From contig VZTI01003255.1 in the NCBI GenBank assembly GCA_013397865.1, forward strand, positions 434,001 through 498,000: 64,000 nt of DNA, in the 5' to 3' direction. Source of the stretch: Struthidea cinerea. Its lineage: Eukaryota; Chordata; Aves; Passeriformes; Corcoracidae. The notes beneath the pieces were generated by a model that saw only the letters and a list, made by a program, of their open reading frames with translations, made no database searches and had not been told where the DNA came from. Positions 1-11,245 of the stretch are shown here, one piece after another (position 1 is the first letter of the stretch; every line of letters begins with the position of its first letter). A program made the position numbers and the translations under genes.

Positions 1-620
1 CTGTAGTGTACAAAAGGACATATTTCAGCTAGAAAAGTCTTTTTTCATAATGCACCATCTCATTTTCCCATCATTCAGAGTACAGGTATGTTTTTACAGT
101 ACTAGTAATGGAAAAGAGAAAACCTATCTAAATCAACTACATTCTCGTCTGATCTTTGAAATGCATTTCAGTAGTATTTAGAAAATTACTGGTAAATGAG
201 ACTACATTAATAATTTGGATGCATACATTTATAGTTCATATTTTCTTGACTACTATTAAAAATACTAATGCCTGTTACAATGAGAATAGAATTATTATTC
301 TTACAATAAGAAACTTCATCTCAAGTAGGTCAATGAAAGACTGCAACGTGTATCATCATAAAGTCTTAAATTTTGAGTCCAAGTCCTGTGAACTTAAAGC
401 TTCTACTCCAAGATTTAAGGTATTTTGCTAACAAGCAGGAGAAAGATACAGCGTTATCAAAGAGAAATATTTGTACCAAGCCAACAATATTACTGCGTAA
501 ATGCCAATTTCTCTGCTTCATGTACATTAAATATGTTTTCTGGAGAAGGGCATAGTTAAAAACAGGAGGAGTAATCATTTCATGAGGTGACTGATCTCTC
601 TTCTCTCACATTTGAAAGAA

Positions 621-650
621 ATACAGTTAAAATTTGGTTTTTAACTGTAT
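621..650. repeat. Short perfect inverted repeat (12-bp arms)
   Basis: The left arm ATACAGTTAAAA (621-632) and the right arm TTTTAACTGTAT (639-650) are exact reverse complements around a 6-base TTTGGT loop. There is no T-run or other sign of a transcription signal. It could be chance in AT-rich DNA or the core of a small foldback element. Confidence 0.85.
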
Positions 651-1091
651 TTGAAAAGGGCAGAAGCACATTTCTGACCCTGTAAATGCTCTTTAGATTC
701 TCTTTCTCTCCCACTGAAATTTCTTCAGGATAAAATATGAGGCAAAATGAGATTAGATGTAAATGCCATATACCTGCCATCATAAAGAAACATTTCAGTT
801 GATTGAATTTCTAATTTTGAGACACTCTATAGTCCACTAAAGATTGGGAGGGTTGGAGATGGAGAGGGGGGAGATTGTATGAAGTTAAACAGAATCATTC
901 ATCACTAAATCTTCATTCCAAATGAAGAGCACTTGAGAAGAACCATTCCAAAAGATCTTAATAAATTTTACTTAAAATCAACACATTTCCAGTAAAATGC
1001 TTCTTCATTTTTCTTTTGCCTAAGATGTCACTTGGCAGGACAGGATTGGTCAGGAGAACTATTTTGCTTTATTTCTAAAATCATTCTGAAT

Positions 1092-1133
1092 AAAACAATT
1101 TAAGACATTACTAAAACAATTTAAGACATTACT
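1092..1133. repeat. Perfect tandem duplication, 2 x 21 bp
   Basis: A 21-bp unit beginning AAAACAATTTAAG and ending ATTACT occurs at 1092-1112 and again without any mismatch at 1113-1133. The lack of divergence suggests a recent replication-slippage event. It is a candidate length polymorphism. Confidence 0.95.
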
Positions 1134-1829
1134 GAACAGTTATAGTTTTCTTCCTGTCCCTGTCCAGTGTAGATTTTTGGTCATGCACTTTCAAATATAT
1201 GGGGTTTTGTTGTCATATTTCCTAAACTGGAAAAAATATTGTGGTGTAATACTACATTTGTTATCCTACCAGCACCGGAAATTATATAAAAACATTGTGT
1301 TCTAGAGGTTTGAAGAATAAGCATGTAGGTTTACAAGGTACATTTATTCATTATGGTTCCTGCTATTTGTATATGTCCAATTTACACTGCCTGATAACTT
1401 CTCAGTTGTTAAACCGTTCCTGGAGCGCAAAGTTCTAATCATAACAATCTTAACACGGTCATCCTCTTTGACTCCTATAATTTTTCTCAGAAACTGAAAT
1501 ATCCACAAGCACATCTGAAATCTTCTGGAACAGCAATAAAATTGCAAATACAAACAAGCTCAAAAAATAAAAGAGTATACTATTCAATATTGTAGGATTG
1601 CTACCTTTACTATTTTATGTGGAAGAAAGCGAAAACAAGGAGAATGTGTAACATCAGATGAAACTAATCAAACTGTCTTTACTAATACGCAAAGTTCTGG
1701 ATCAGAAATATCCACGAACTTACACAGTAAGCTGAAAAGATGATCCAATACATGTGTTTATATGCTAGTTGAGAGGGTTATAAAGCAGAAGTAGGAGAAA
1801 AACAAAATCATTCATCACATTTTTGCAGC

Positions 1830-2404
1830 TGTCATGTTTTAACCCCAGCCAGCCAACAGGTCCCACAGAGCCACTGTCTTACTCCCCTGCCAGCACAATA
1901 GGGTAGAGAATGGGAAGGGAAAAAACTAGAAAATTTGTGGGTTGAGATAAATACAGTTTAATAGTGAAATCAAAAGCTGTGTATGCAAACAAAACAAACC
2001 AAGGAATTAATTCACTGCTTCCCATGGTCAGGCAGGTGTTCAGCCATTTCCAGGAAAGCAGGGCCTGATCACATGAAACAATTACTTGGGAAGACAAACA
2101 CCATCACCCTAAACATCCCCCCTGTCCTCCTCCTCCTGACCAATTTATGGTCTGGAATATCCCTTTGGTCAATTGGGGTCACCTCTTCTGGCTGTGTCTC
2201 CTCCCAACCTCCCATGCACCCCCAACTTCCTCATCAGCCTGGCAGTACAAAAAGCAGAAAAGGCCTTGGCTCTGTGTACGCCCTGCTCAGCAATAACAAA
2301 AACATCCTTGTATTATCATCACTGTGTTCAGCACAAATCCAAAACATATCCCTATACCAGCCACTGTGAAGAAAATTAACTCTACCCCAGCCAAAACCAA
2401 CACA
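1830..2404 (-). mobile_element. Endogenous retrovirus solo LTR (family A, copy 1)
   Basis: On the plus strand the element begins TGTCATGTTTTAACCCC and ends AAAACCAACACA. I recognise these as the ends of a widespread bird ERV LTR family read backwards. Read on the minus strand it runs from TGTGTTGGTTTTGGCTGGGG to GGTTAAAACATGACA, with the TG...CA ends of an LTR. The same family recurs at 46400-46992 (same strand) and 54319-54871 (opposite strand), and all three share the order of internal blocks. No retroviral internal region flanks it, so it is a solo LTR left by recombination. A target duplication is not clear (GCAGC before, GCAAT after). Open frames of 70-130 codons across it are not genes. 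The class is probably ERVL-like, which is inferred from the copy at 46400. Confidence 0.85.
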
Positions 2405-3069
2405 GCAATATTGTGGGAAATCTGTGTGAAGAAATGTCTTTGGTGAGAGCAAAAGGGAAATTCAAACATCATAAGTCACATGGCAGGGAGATGTTTCCTT
2501 TGATAAAGCATAGTCCACACAGAGGAAGTGTGTTAAGAAGGTAAAACTGGAAACTGAGGTAGGGAACTACAGAAAGTAATATTCAAAGAAAAAAAGGATT
2601 ACATACACATATTAAGCAAGTTCATTTCTCTGGTAATTTTTCTACACATGCTATTGACTCTCCCGAAAAAGCCTGATGCAGTAACGATTGAGTGCCTGGC
2701 ATTTCCAAAAACATTTTTTGAAATACATCTCTACAGAGCTGTGTAATAGGCAGAACTTCATTGGTGTTTTACCTACTAAAAGGTCAGCACTTCTTTTTCA
2801 AGCTTCTAATCTATTTTATGTCATATTCAGTTGGTGGTGTGGTCTGATTGCTTAAAGATACCCCGTTCCATAATAGTGTTACTAGTGCACAGTCAGCTCA
2901 GAAGTTGGAACTAACTGGGAATCTTGTCCTCGCTAGTAACTAGTAGATAAGTTGATTTAATTTGGTAACAGTGTCCTAGGACAAAAAAGTATGCAATCTA
3001 TTACAAAATTCAAGTTGCAGCAAAAGGAATTAATATCAGAAAAACAATTCTTGAATATAGAGAACAATA
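2405..3069. other. No gene or repeat recognised
   Basis: Ordinary AT-rich DNA between an LTR and a CR1 body. I see no coding frame, RNA gene or repeat in it. Confidence 0.55.
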
Positions 3070-4010
3070 GGACTTAGAAAGGTGTGCACACCAGCAGGGT
3101 TATGACCTTATTGGCATCACAGAGATGCGCTGGGATGGTTTCTATGGCTGGAGTGTTGGAATAGAAGGAAACAGCTTCTGCAGGAAGGACACTCAGGGAA
3201 GACAAGGAGGACGTGTTGCCTTCTATGTCAGTGAGCACTGGAGTGCATGGATGTCTGTCTGGGGATAGAAGGGGATAACAGACAACTTCTGGGTCAGGAT
3301 TAAAGTGAGGCAGGGACAGGTGACATTATAGTGAAGGTCTGCTGCAGGCCACCTGACTTGGAAGATTGAGTGGATGAAGCACTCTATAAAGTTATAGGAG
3401 TGGCCTAACTTTCACAAGACTTGGTCCGCATGGGAAACCTCAACCACCTTGATATCTGTTGAAGGGACAACACAGCCAATCCAGGAGATTCCTGGAATGT
3501 GTTGATGATAACCTTCTTCCCAAAAAGATGGAGGAGACGATAAGGAGAGGTTCTATGCAGGACCTTATTCTTGCCAAGAAGTAGAAGCTGGTAGGAATGT
3601 GAAGATCAAGGGCAGCCTTGGCTGCAGTGACCAGGAAATGGTGGAGTTCAATATTCTTAGGACAGCAAGGACAGCATGCAACAAGCTCAGTACCCTGGTC
3701 TTCAGTTGGTCCTCTTTGGGGATCTGTTTCATTGAGTACCATGTGATAGAGCCCTGGGGGAAAGACCAGCTCAAAAAGCTAGTTAATATCCAAGGATCAC
3801 CTCCACCACTGTATTTGAGAAGTTGTGGCAGTCTGGTGTGAAGTTCCCACTGACTGGAAAAGGGGAAACGTAACCCCCATTTTTAAAAGAAAAAACAAAA
3901 AAATGAGAAGCTGCAAGACAGTCAGTCTCACCTCCATGACTGGCAAGGTCATGGAGCAGCTCCTCCAAGAATCTCTTCTTATGAAACAATCTATACCACA
4001 ATGCAGTAAC
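3070..4010 (+). mobile_element. CR1 LINE, decayed ORF2 body (endonuclease and start of reverse transcriptase)
   Basis: The plus-strand translation, with several frameshifts and stops, follows the CR1 ORF2 protein. Near 3100-3140 it reads YDLIGITEMRWDG, the start of the apurinic endonuclease domain. Near 3285 it reads FWVRIK. Around 3431-3500 it covers the late endonuclease segment (N-H-x-D-I-C). Near 3595-3650 it shows GSLGCSD followed by the MVEF segment. It then jumps, at about 3750-3800, to the N-terminal reverse-transcriptase motif (VPTDWKRGNVTPIFK at about 3845-3890) and a degenerate 'VSLTS...GKVMEQLL' block at 3930-3970. The linker between the endonuclease and the reverse transcriptase is missing, as is everything after reverse-transcriptase block 1, including the catalytic motif and the 3' tail. 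An intact CR1 is about 4.5 kb. This copy is dead and old, truncated at both ends and internally deleted. Confidence 0.9.
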
Positions 4011-5614
4011 AAAGAATAAACTCAGGAAACTTCAAATTATATTTCTATTGTATATTCTGAATAATAAAGATGGCACAAAGGAAACTAAGGAGATGCTAGC
4101 ACAAGCAGATTACAAATGAAAGAGAAAGCTGCTCTACCTCTCTAATTGAATTGTATACAACAATTTTTGTTTATGTATTCATACACTCATTATCACAGAT
4201 CAAGAGATTATACAATTTATTTAAATAACTGTTGATTATGTTGAACCAACCGCAGTAAAGCTCTACCCAAAGAATTTAGTTGAATGGAATATTAATCGGA
4301 ATATATTTCCTGAATTTATAGTTTATGTTTGCAGAGAGTAGCAGAGGGCTGTAGAGGCACAAGCAGACATAGCTTTTTAATAGTGAATATGCAGGATGAC
4401 AGTGTAAAAACAACATTCCTTTGTTTTCAGGGATATAAACCACATTTATAAAAACTCTGTATTATAAATTAGAGATCAGAATTGCAAGATAGATAAATGT
4501 AAGAGAAAAAAATAAAGATGGGACCATGTTAAAAAACTTTAGGATTTGTGGGTTCTTGGTGTTGACTGTGAAAGGAATAGAAACCATTCTGTTCTACTGA
4601 TTATGTTCATTTGTAAAGCTAAATTCTTGATCATGTCCACTTTTGAATACTTACAATCATCATCAAAGTTGTATAACCTTTCTCTGTCACGGTGTATTAA
4701 AGTATCTACTGAAAATCTAAGAAATTATCTTGGTGTTTTTTTCCAACCTTAATGATTCTATGATACTATGAAATATGTGGATCTAAAACAGGAGAGTCTA
4801 ACACTTTCTTCATTTCCTGCTCTCCAGTAACTCCCTTCAATGACCCAATAAATTATGTATTAATTAAACTAATTCCTTCCTTCATTACCAATCATTTCTG
4901 TTCTACTAAAATAAGTCTTTCTGTAGCAAACATGGTTTTATTGCTTTAGCAGAGTGCAGAAATTAGACCAATAATATTTTAAGAATATCTTTCTAAAATA
5001 TGCCTTAAATATATCATATAATCATAGACAATTACTGCCTCTCTATTCTTATTAAGAAAATGATCTGCTGACACTCTTCTGCTTTGTGAAGACACTCTGA
5101 TCTTTGCTTTTCAGGAGAGCCTATTATACACAGATTTAGAACTGAGGTTCTTTCATTGTCCCTTTTATTGCTGTTGTCCTTGAGGATTTTACAGAATCTC
5201 TAGTATCTTGTATAGATTGGAAATTTCTGTATGCTTACTGATTTTTTATTGTAAGCACAATATACATGTTTAGGCACATATTCTCTTATAGGCATCAATA
5301 ATTTTTACATGAATATTTAAATTTATTTTGTGAAAACAATCTGGAAATAATTAAAGATGGTGATTGTACTACAAACAGATTCACTTGCAAAGACAATGCC
5401 TAAAACAAGATTTAATATAGAAGATGGATGGAAGTAGAAATCTATATCTGGATAGCCAATCTCTACAGTTTTGGATTAGGAGCACCAAAAAGGACTTAAA
5501 TGTAGCACAGATATACTGATACTGACTAAGTGTGCAAGGAGTTATTTGTGATTCAATATCTGATGGCATATGTCAACTTTAAAGGCAAATAAAAACAAAA
5601 AAGTGAAGGAAGAG
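4011..5614. other. Unique AT-rich DNA with one weak CR1 tail
   Basis: No gene was recognised. The only repeat I can suggest is the CR1-like 3' tail at 4721-4771, listed separately. Several A/T runs are present. Confidence 0.5.
4721..4771 (+). mobile_element. Possible CR1 3' tail
   Basis: The segment ends TTCCAACCTTAATGATTCTATGATACTATGA. This resembles the last bases of CR1, where TTCCAACC is followed by a short direct repeat of ATTCTATG type. Only about 50 bases are recognisable, so it may be a very short 5'-truncated insertion or a chance match. Confidence 0.5.
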
Positions 5615-5645
5615 GGAAAAAAAAAAAAAAAGAAGGAAGGAAGTG
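5612..5645. repeat. A-rich and GGAA simple repeat
   Basis: A GGGAAAA run with about 15 consecutive A residues is followed by GAAGGAAGGAAG. It is a purine-only microsatellite with no CR1 or SINE body attached that I can see. Confidence 0.8.
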
Positions 5646-6389
5646 GAAAATTCTTCCTATCTTCTAGCTGGAAAGAGAAAAAATAGGTGTATTTCCAAAG
5701 TGTGTGCTTCTGGACATCCTCGCCAGCGCAGCAGGTGGTTCCCTGAGTACTTCTTCACCACAAACATGATGTTCCATCAGGATGTGCTTAGTTGCCTTGT
5801 GGGTTACTTGTGCTCATTATATGAGTATCACTGCCTGGAGTACACTTTGATCAGCTGCAGAAAATGCACATGATAACTGAACATTACTGTGCAAATGTAT
5901 ATTTTAGATAATGCTTATTGGTTATTCAAATGACCATTGTGGACAAACATTGCCTACTAAATTCTGGTTTCCTAGAATAAAGTTATGTAAACTAAGATGT
6001 AGAAAGCAAAGGATGAAAACTGGGGAGGTGTTGGGGAAGAAAGACCAATACTCACACCAGTGAAAATTGTCCCCCACAAGAAGCTCCATGTAACAGACAT
6101 GACACACTGTCTCAAAGTTTGCCAGTCAGAGGCCACAAAGCTAAGAGTGTTTTGGATCACAAATCTGAGATGGTATGTGGAGACAAGGTAAACTGGAAAA
6201 GAAACTGTGCACAAAGTATTCTAATGTTAGAAAACTGGTGTCTGAGATGAACTAGGACTAAATGGGAAGGAAAATCCAGACATGAAATAGAAGTGGTCTG
6301 TGTATGGATTACAAACCTGGTTTCACAATAAAGCATTCAGCTTTTCCTTTCTGCTTCATGTCTCATGTGTCTAGAAAAGTCATATTTCA

Positions 6390-6800
6390 GAGAACTATTT
6401 TGCCCAATTTTTCTTTGTCTCTACTTGTTCTTTCTTCCTTGCTCTCTTTCTGTTTCAGTCTGTGTTATTTCAAACTATTTCTTCACCCTCCTTTCTCCTG
6501 CTTTAACACCTTCAGTGCTCCAGCTCTTCCCCGTTTTTTCCCTTCTCATTTCCTTTGAATTCTTCCTTTTTGTTCACACTTAAAATATGTCTCCACATTC
6601 TGATACTCACACTTTTGTCCTGTTCTTTAAGTTTCTCCTCTGAAATGCCAAAGATTTCTTTTTCTCTTTGCCTTAGAAAATCCTGCCTCCTTATGTTCCC
6701 ACCTCCCTGTCTGCTCTTTGGCCCCTCAACCATTTTTATCTTCATTCCCCTTGAGAAACCCTGCCCTCAGCCATTCCTGTCTTCTTCCCTTCTTGAATGT
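6390..6800. repeat. Pyrimidine-rich strand-asymmetric tract
   Basis: The plus strand is dominated by C and T (CTTCCTTGCTCTCTTTC, CACCCTCCTTTCTCCTGC and similar) for about 400 bases. Most of the overlapping open frames here, rich in S, F, L and P on plus and in K, E and R on minus, come from this bias. It could adopt triplex structures. It is not a perfect repeat. Confidence 0.7.
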
Positions 6801-9309
6801 ACCCCGGTATCTAGGGATGGGGCCACTCAATTTTTGAAGTAAATTGAGGATGTTCATGTTGGGGGAATAAAAGTCAAGTAAGTTTAGACTTTGATGAGGT
6901 GAAAGAGCAGATACTATAGAAATGTGATGAATGTTTCTGGAAGGATAAAAATATACTTTTACTTTTTCAGTCTCCTTCATAGACAGTACAGGAATACAGT
7001 AAGACTCTTCAGGTAAATTTTATTTTAAAGAGAGAGGGGTAATATAAGCAATTGATAAGTTTGCTTTTTTAATAAATCAGATTTTGATGGTTAAAAGTTT
7101 TTAAAAGCTAGTGTATCACAATGGCCAACTTCCTGAGCCTTTGGTTATGTTATTAGGTGAAGATGGAGAAAAAAAGCTGGTGGAACATATTAAGAATATA
7201 CTAAGAATGGTCTCTTGAGCAGTCAGTTTAGCTGCCCTAGAGATACCACTCTGCTGTACGAGTTACAAAAAAGCAGCACTGCCAGAGCAAAAGCTGAAAA
7301 TGAAGTTCTACAGAGACACATCACTCTACCTAAAGCAATTCATTAGCGCCCCTGATATTTAGGCAAATAGCCTTTTATGCTCTCCCCTTCTGCACTCTGA
7401 GCCACAGAGCTAGAAATAGCACAGAGGAGATGTGCTGCTGCCCAGTTCTGTAGATTTTCTCTAATGCTGGACCTCTCAGAAAAATATAGATATAGGACAG
7501 CTGTTTTATTAGTTTGGGTTTTTTTAATTTCCCTTTTAACAACCCCAGTAACCTACTCTCCCACTGCAATTTCACCAGGTATGGAATCCATTTCTCTGTA
7601 GAATTTTGTGTGAAGCCTCAATTAAGATCACTCAGCATTATGCACCTAACACAGGAGATGTTTTTTCCTGTTTTTTCCTTTGTGAAAACAATTATTAGGC
7701 TGATTTTCATTCAGATGCAAATGTGAACCAGTCCAAACAGACTGGAAAGCCTGTAGGCTGCCACCGACAGACTGAGGAGTTGCAAAGCAGCCCTCTGCTG
7801 CCAGTGTGCAGCTAGGGAGATGGTTAAAATATGTTGAGGTAGACAGTGTTGTGGTATTTCTCATTACTAAAGGTCACTGCTCTGCTAGTTCATCACCATT
7901 TTTTGGAGAGAACTGCAGAAGGTTGTGTCAGGGAAAGAAAAGTATTATACAGGAGACAAGAAATACTGCAATGCATTAGGCAGACAAAGAAAGCACTTAG
8001 TGATTTCAGATGAGTTGCACGGATATAACCTGGGGCAGAGTTTGGCTCTGACTGCTCTATCTGCATATCACTTCCCAGTACCCAGTGCACTTAGTGGTGG
8101 TCTTACTTACAGGGCTGTAAATCCAGAGTATCTCTGCTGAAGACAACTGTCACGAAACAAATCAAGGCAATCCAGATTGATGGTGGTATAAATGAAATCA
8201 CACTCTGACCTTAAGTACTTGCTCTGTCTCAGGTAACATTTTTTTTCAAGTCATTCTAATAAATAATCTTTCATCACAAAATCCAGCTCCACTGTTTTTG
8301 TGGGCTCACAGTGGTATGCTCTGACATTACTTTGCTTCTTTTGGACTGTCTCCATTTTAAAAGAAAAAGACAGTCAAAGTTGCTGTAGCCATTTTTGTAG
8401 GGCCGGGGTGTCACGCAAAAGGAAAGCAAATTTATCTCTTTTCTGTCATTTCATCAGGGAATTGTTCATTTTTTGCTGATCACTTATTTAAAACCTTTTT
8501 GACGTGCAGCAGTCTTTAAAAGGTTGACCTATTCCTCACACTTCCGTCTCCAGATAACCTTCCTAGAATCCATCTCATTCCATTGTATCTGATGATCTCA
8601 AGTACAATGCTTGTTGGTCAAGTGAGGTAACGAAGGCAGCAAACGCAGCACTGGAAATGTGCTGCTGCTGTCAGTAGTGCTGAGAGAGCTGAGCAGACAA
8701 AAAGCAAAATGAAATGCAACCTTTTACTCCTTAAATATAACTTTTGAAACTAGGTTCTGGATCACTTAAATTCTGTCACTGTAAACAAAAATTATTGACC
8801 TATTTGCCAAAGACGGTGGCAAGTTAGATAGAGCAACAGCATCTCTTATTTTGGCAGGAGCAGTAACAGGTAGATCCATCAAGTCACTCCAGGAAACAAG
8901 TCAGTGGAAAGGATATCTCCACACCTGCTACTCCCGTTACTAATGCTCTCAAAATGGTTTCACCAGCTTTCAGTGCTGCCACAGCTGCTGCTTCATGTGC
9001 TGAATGTTTTAGTCTTTGGCAGCAAGAAGCCAGATGACGCTACTTATGCAATTTATATCGCTTGTGACATATACAATTAATGACAGGCCTTCTTTCCTCC
9101 CCATTACTTTCATTGCTCTGAAGGACTACTCCAGATCTGAAGGACCTGTTTCATGTTTGTTGTTATTAATCTGAATCACAGTTGCTTCAAGACAGGTCAA
9201 TCAGAATCCTGTTGTATTAAGTGTCCCACATAAAGAATTTGATCCCTTTCAGAGATTAAACATGATCCTTGGATTTTGAGCCTTTTTTAATGTAACTCTC
9301 ATTCTTACA

Positions 9310-9740
9310 TACAGATTCTTTCAGCTTTGTGTAAATGGCAGCCATCAACTTCACTACTGCTTAGCAACATTCACTGAATTGGCCTTGGTGAAAAAGCTGC
9401 TAGATTGCACATCCTTCGGAAGAGTAGATTTGCTTTTCCTCCGTGTTTATAGAGCACCAGGCATATGTGGTGTTTCAGGCTGTATCAATTACCATTGCGA
9501 AACTCAATTTTGCTGCCATATAATTAGCTGATGGATGCAGGTCATTACCCTACCGTTGATATCATAGCTCCTCTTCACTTCTCCGCTTTGCAAACACACC
9601 GGTGGAAAATAAAGGGTTTTTTGTATAATCCCTGTCCCACACGTCCAAATATTTTTGCTTTGTTATATGTTTTCCTGCACCATTTAAATATATTCTTTCT
9701 TCATAAACATAGTGTGTCTAATTCCACTTTTTCACACTTG
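9310..9740. other. Possible conserved noncoding element (unproven)
   Basis: This stretch has balanced composition, several retained CpGs and factor-site-like words such as ATAATTAGCTGATGGA near 9517-9535, and no repeat signature. Those features are common in vertebrate distant enhancers but are not diagnostic. It contains a 75-codon open frame at 9531-9758 that I do not recognise. Only alignment to other birds can settle it. Confidence 0.2.
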
Positions 9741-10172
9741 CATAAATTTCAAGTCTAGTCTATTAAATCTGGTTAAGCTAATCCTGAATCACCAGGGGGA
9801 CAAACTTAGTAGACCATCCAAAGTCTCCTTTTACTAGTACCCTTGATTACTCATCATTCAAGAACAGTTTCATGCTTCTCTCTCTGGATACAAAATTCAT
9901 TCACTGACAACTAGAATGATTTTATGACCATGGGGGGGGCTAGGTAGTTTTAAGGTGAGACATGGTCCTCCCCAGAGACTAGATAGGATCCTTATGTACC
10001 TGGGCAATATATTCATTTCTGATTTAACAAACCTGCAGCAGGCCATTTCAGAGTCTAATATACAAACAAAGTATGCATACACGGGAGAGGTTTGAGGAAA
10101 GGGAAAATTCCAAAGAACTCCCCATTTTCTTAGTAGGGGAAAAATACATCACCTATTATCCATTTGAAGCAT

Positions 10173-11245
10173 TATATTGGTTTTGCACGGCCTAGTTTTT
10201 GGTAGCAGGGGGGCCAGAGAAATGGCTCCAGTGAAAAGCTCCTGGAAACTTCCACCACGTCCAGCAGAGCCAATCTCTTATGGCTCTGAAAGACGGACAT
10301 GCTGCTGGCCAAAACTGAGCTAATGAGAGAGGTTGGTAACGCCTTTGTGATGACATATTTAAGAAGAAAATAAAAACAAAGTCAGGGAGTTTTGTCTTCT
10401 AGACAGAGAAGGTGAGAACATGTGAGGGAAACAACATGGCAACACCCAGGTCAGTGGAGATGGAGGGAAAGGAGATGCTCCAGGTGCCGGAGCCGAGATT
10501 CCTCTGCAGGACATGGTGAAGACCATGGTGAAGCAGAGCAGGCTGTCCCCCTGCAGCCCATGGGTCCACAGGGGATGCAGAGATCCACCCGCAGCCCGTG
10601 GGGGAGGTGCTGGAGGGGGTGGATGCCTGGAGGAGGCTGTGTTCCAGTGGGAGACCCAGTGGAGAGAGAGGGCCCCTGCTTCCAGGCTGGAGCAGCCTGT
10701 CCTTGGAGGGCTGCACCCCGGGGAAAGAGAGAGCCATGGTGCAGCAGTTTGGGAGGGCTGTGTGCCCGTGGGAGGGGCTCACGCTGCAGCAGGGGCGGTG
10801 TGGCTGCTGCTCCTGAGAGTGGACCCACACTGGGGAAGTTCAGGGAGAACTGTCTCCCGTGGGAGGGACCCCACAGCCTCACAGGGGAAGGACAACTCTC
10901 CCGGAGCAGCAGAAGGAAATCTCAGTGATGGACTGACCAAACCCCCGTGCCCTGTCTCCCTGCGCTGTCGGTGGGAAGGAGGGAGGGGCTGGGGGGGGGG
11001 AAGATGTTCTAAGGGCTTCTTTTACTTCTCATTATCCTCCTCTGATTCTGTTAGCAATAAATTCACTTTGTAACTTTAAGTTAAGCCTGTTTTGCCCTTG
11101 AAGTGTTTCTCCCGGTCCTTATCTCAATTAATGAAGCCTTCGTAAATTTTTTTCCCCCCTCTCTCCTCTGCCCAGCTGTGGCAGGGGAGGGTGAGCTAGC
11201 GACTCTCATGGGTGCCTGGCTTCGGGCCAGTGACAAACCATGACA
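10173..11245 (+). mobile_element. ERVL-type solo LTR, about 1.07 kb
   Basis: The element starts TATATTGGTTTTGCACGGCC (usual start TG, here TA) and ends AGTGACAAACCATGACA. Both ends, and the GC-rich middle with repeated 'CCCGTGGGAGGG' and 'CTGGAGCAG' phrases, match a bird LTR family I recognise as ERVL-type. A TATA-like TATTTAAG lies at 10355-10363 and a polyadenylation signal AATAAA at 11056-11061, which fixes the sense as plus. The flanks are AGCAT (10168-10172) and GGCAT (11246-11250), a 5-bp target duplication with one mismatch, as expected for ERVL. No gag, pol or env lies beside it. Long open frames inside it (143-186 codons at 10399-11073) occur on both strands, reflect its GC-rich composition, and are not genes. 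Confidence 0.88.

Larger units (their letters stand above)
1..1829. other. Unique AT-rich DNA, no gene recognised
   Basis: No coding region, RNA gene or dispersed repeat was recognised. Open frames are below about 90 codons and look like chance frames in AT-rich DNA. The stretch holds a short perfect hairpin at 621-650 and a 21-bp tandem duplication at 1092-1133, listed separately. Confidence 0.6.
5646..10172. other. Unique DNA, no gene recognised
   Basis: There is no supported coding region. Frames of 70-95 codons at about 6304-6842 come from a pyrimidine-rich tract, listed separately. The part at about 9310-9740 keeps CpG dinucleotides and homeodomain-like TAATTAG sites in AT-rich DNA, and is noted as a possible conserved noncoding element. 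Confidence 0.5.

Noticed and set aside
1983..2369. 128-codon plus-strand frame
   Set aside because: It lies wholly within the family A LTR at 1830-2404, antisense to it.
10399..11073. Overlapping frames of 143-186 codons on both strands
   Set aside because: They lie inside the GC-rich LTR at 10173-11245, overlap each other in several frames and match no protein.
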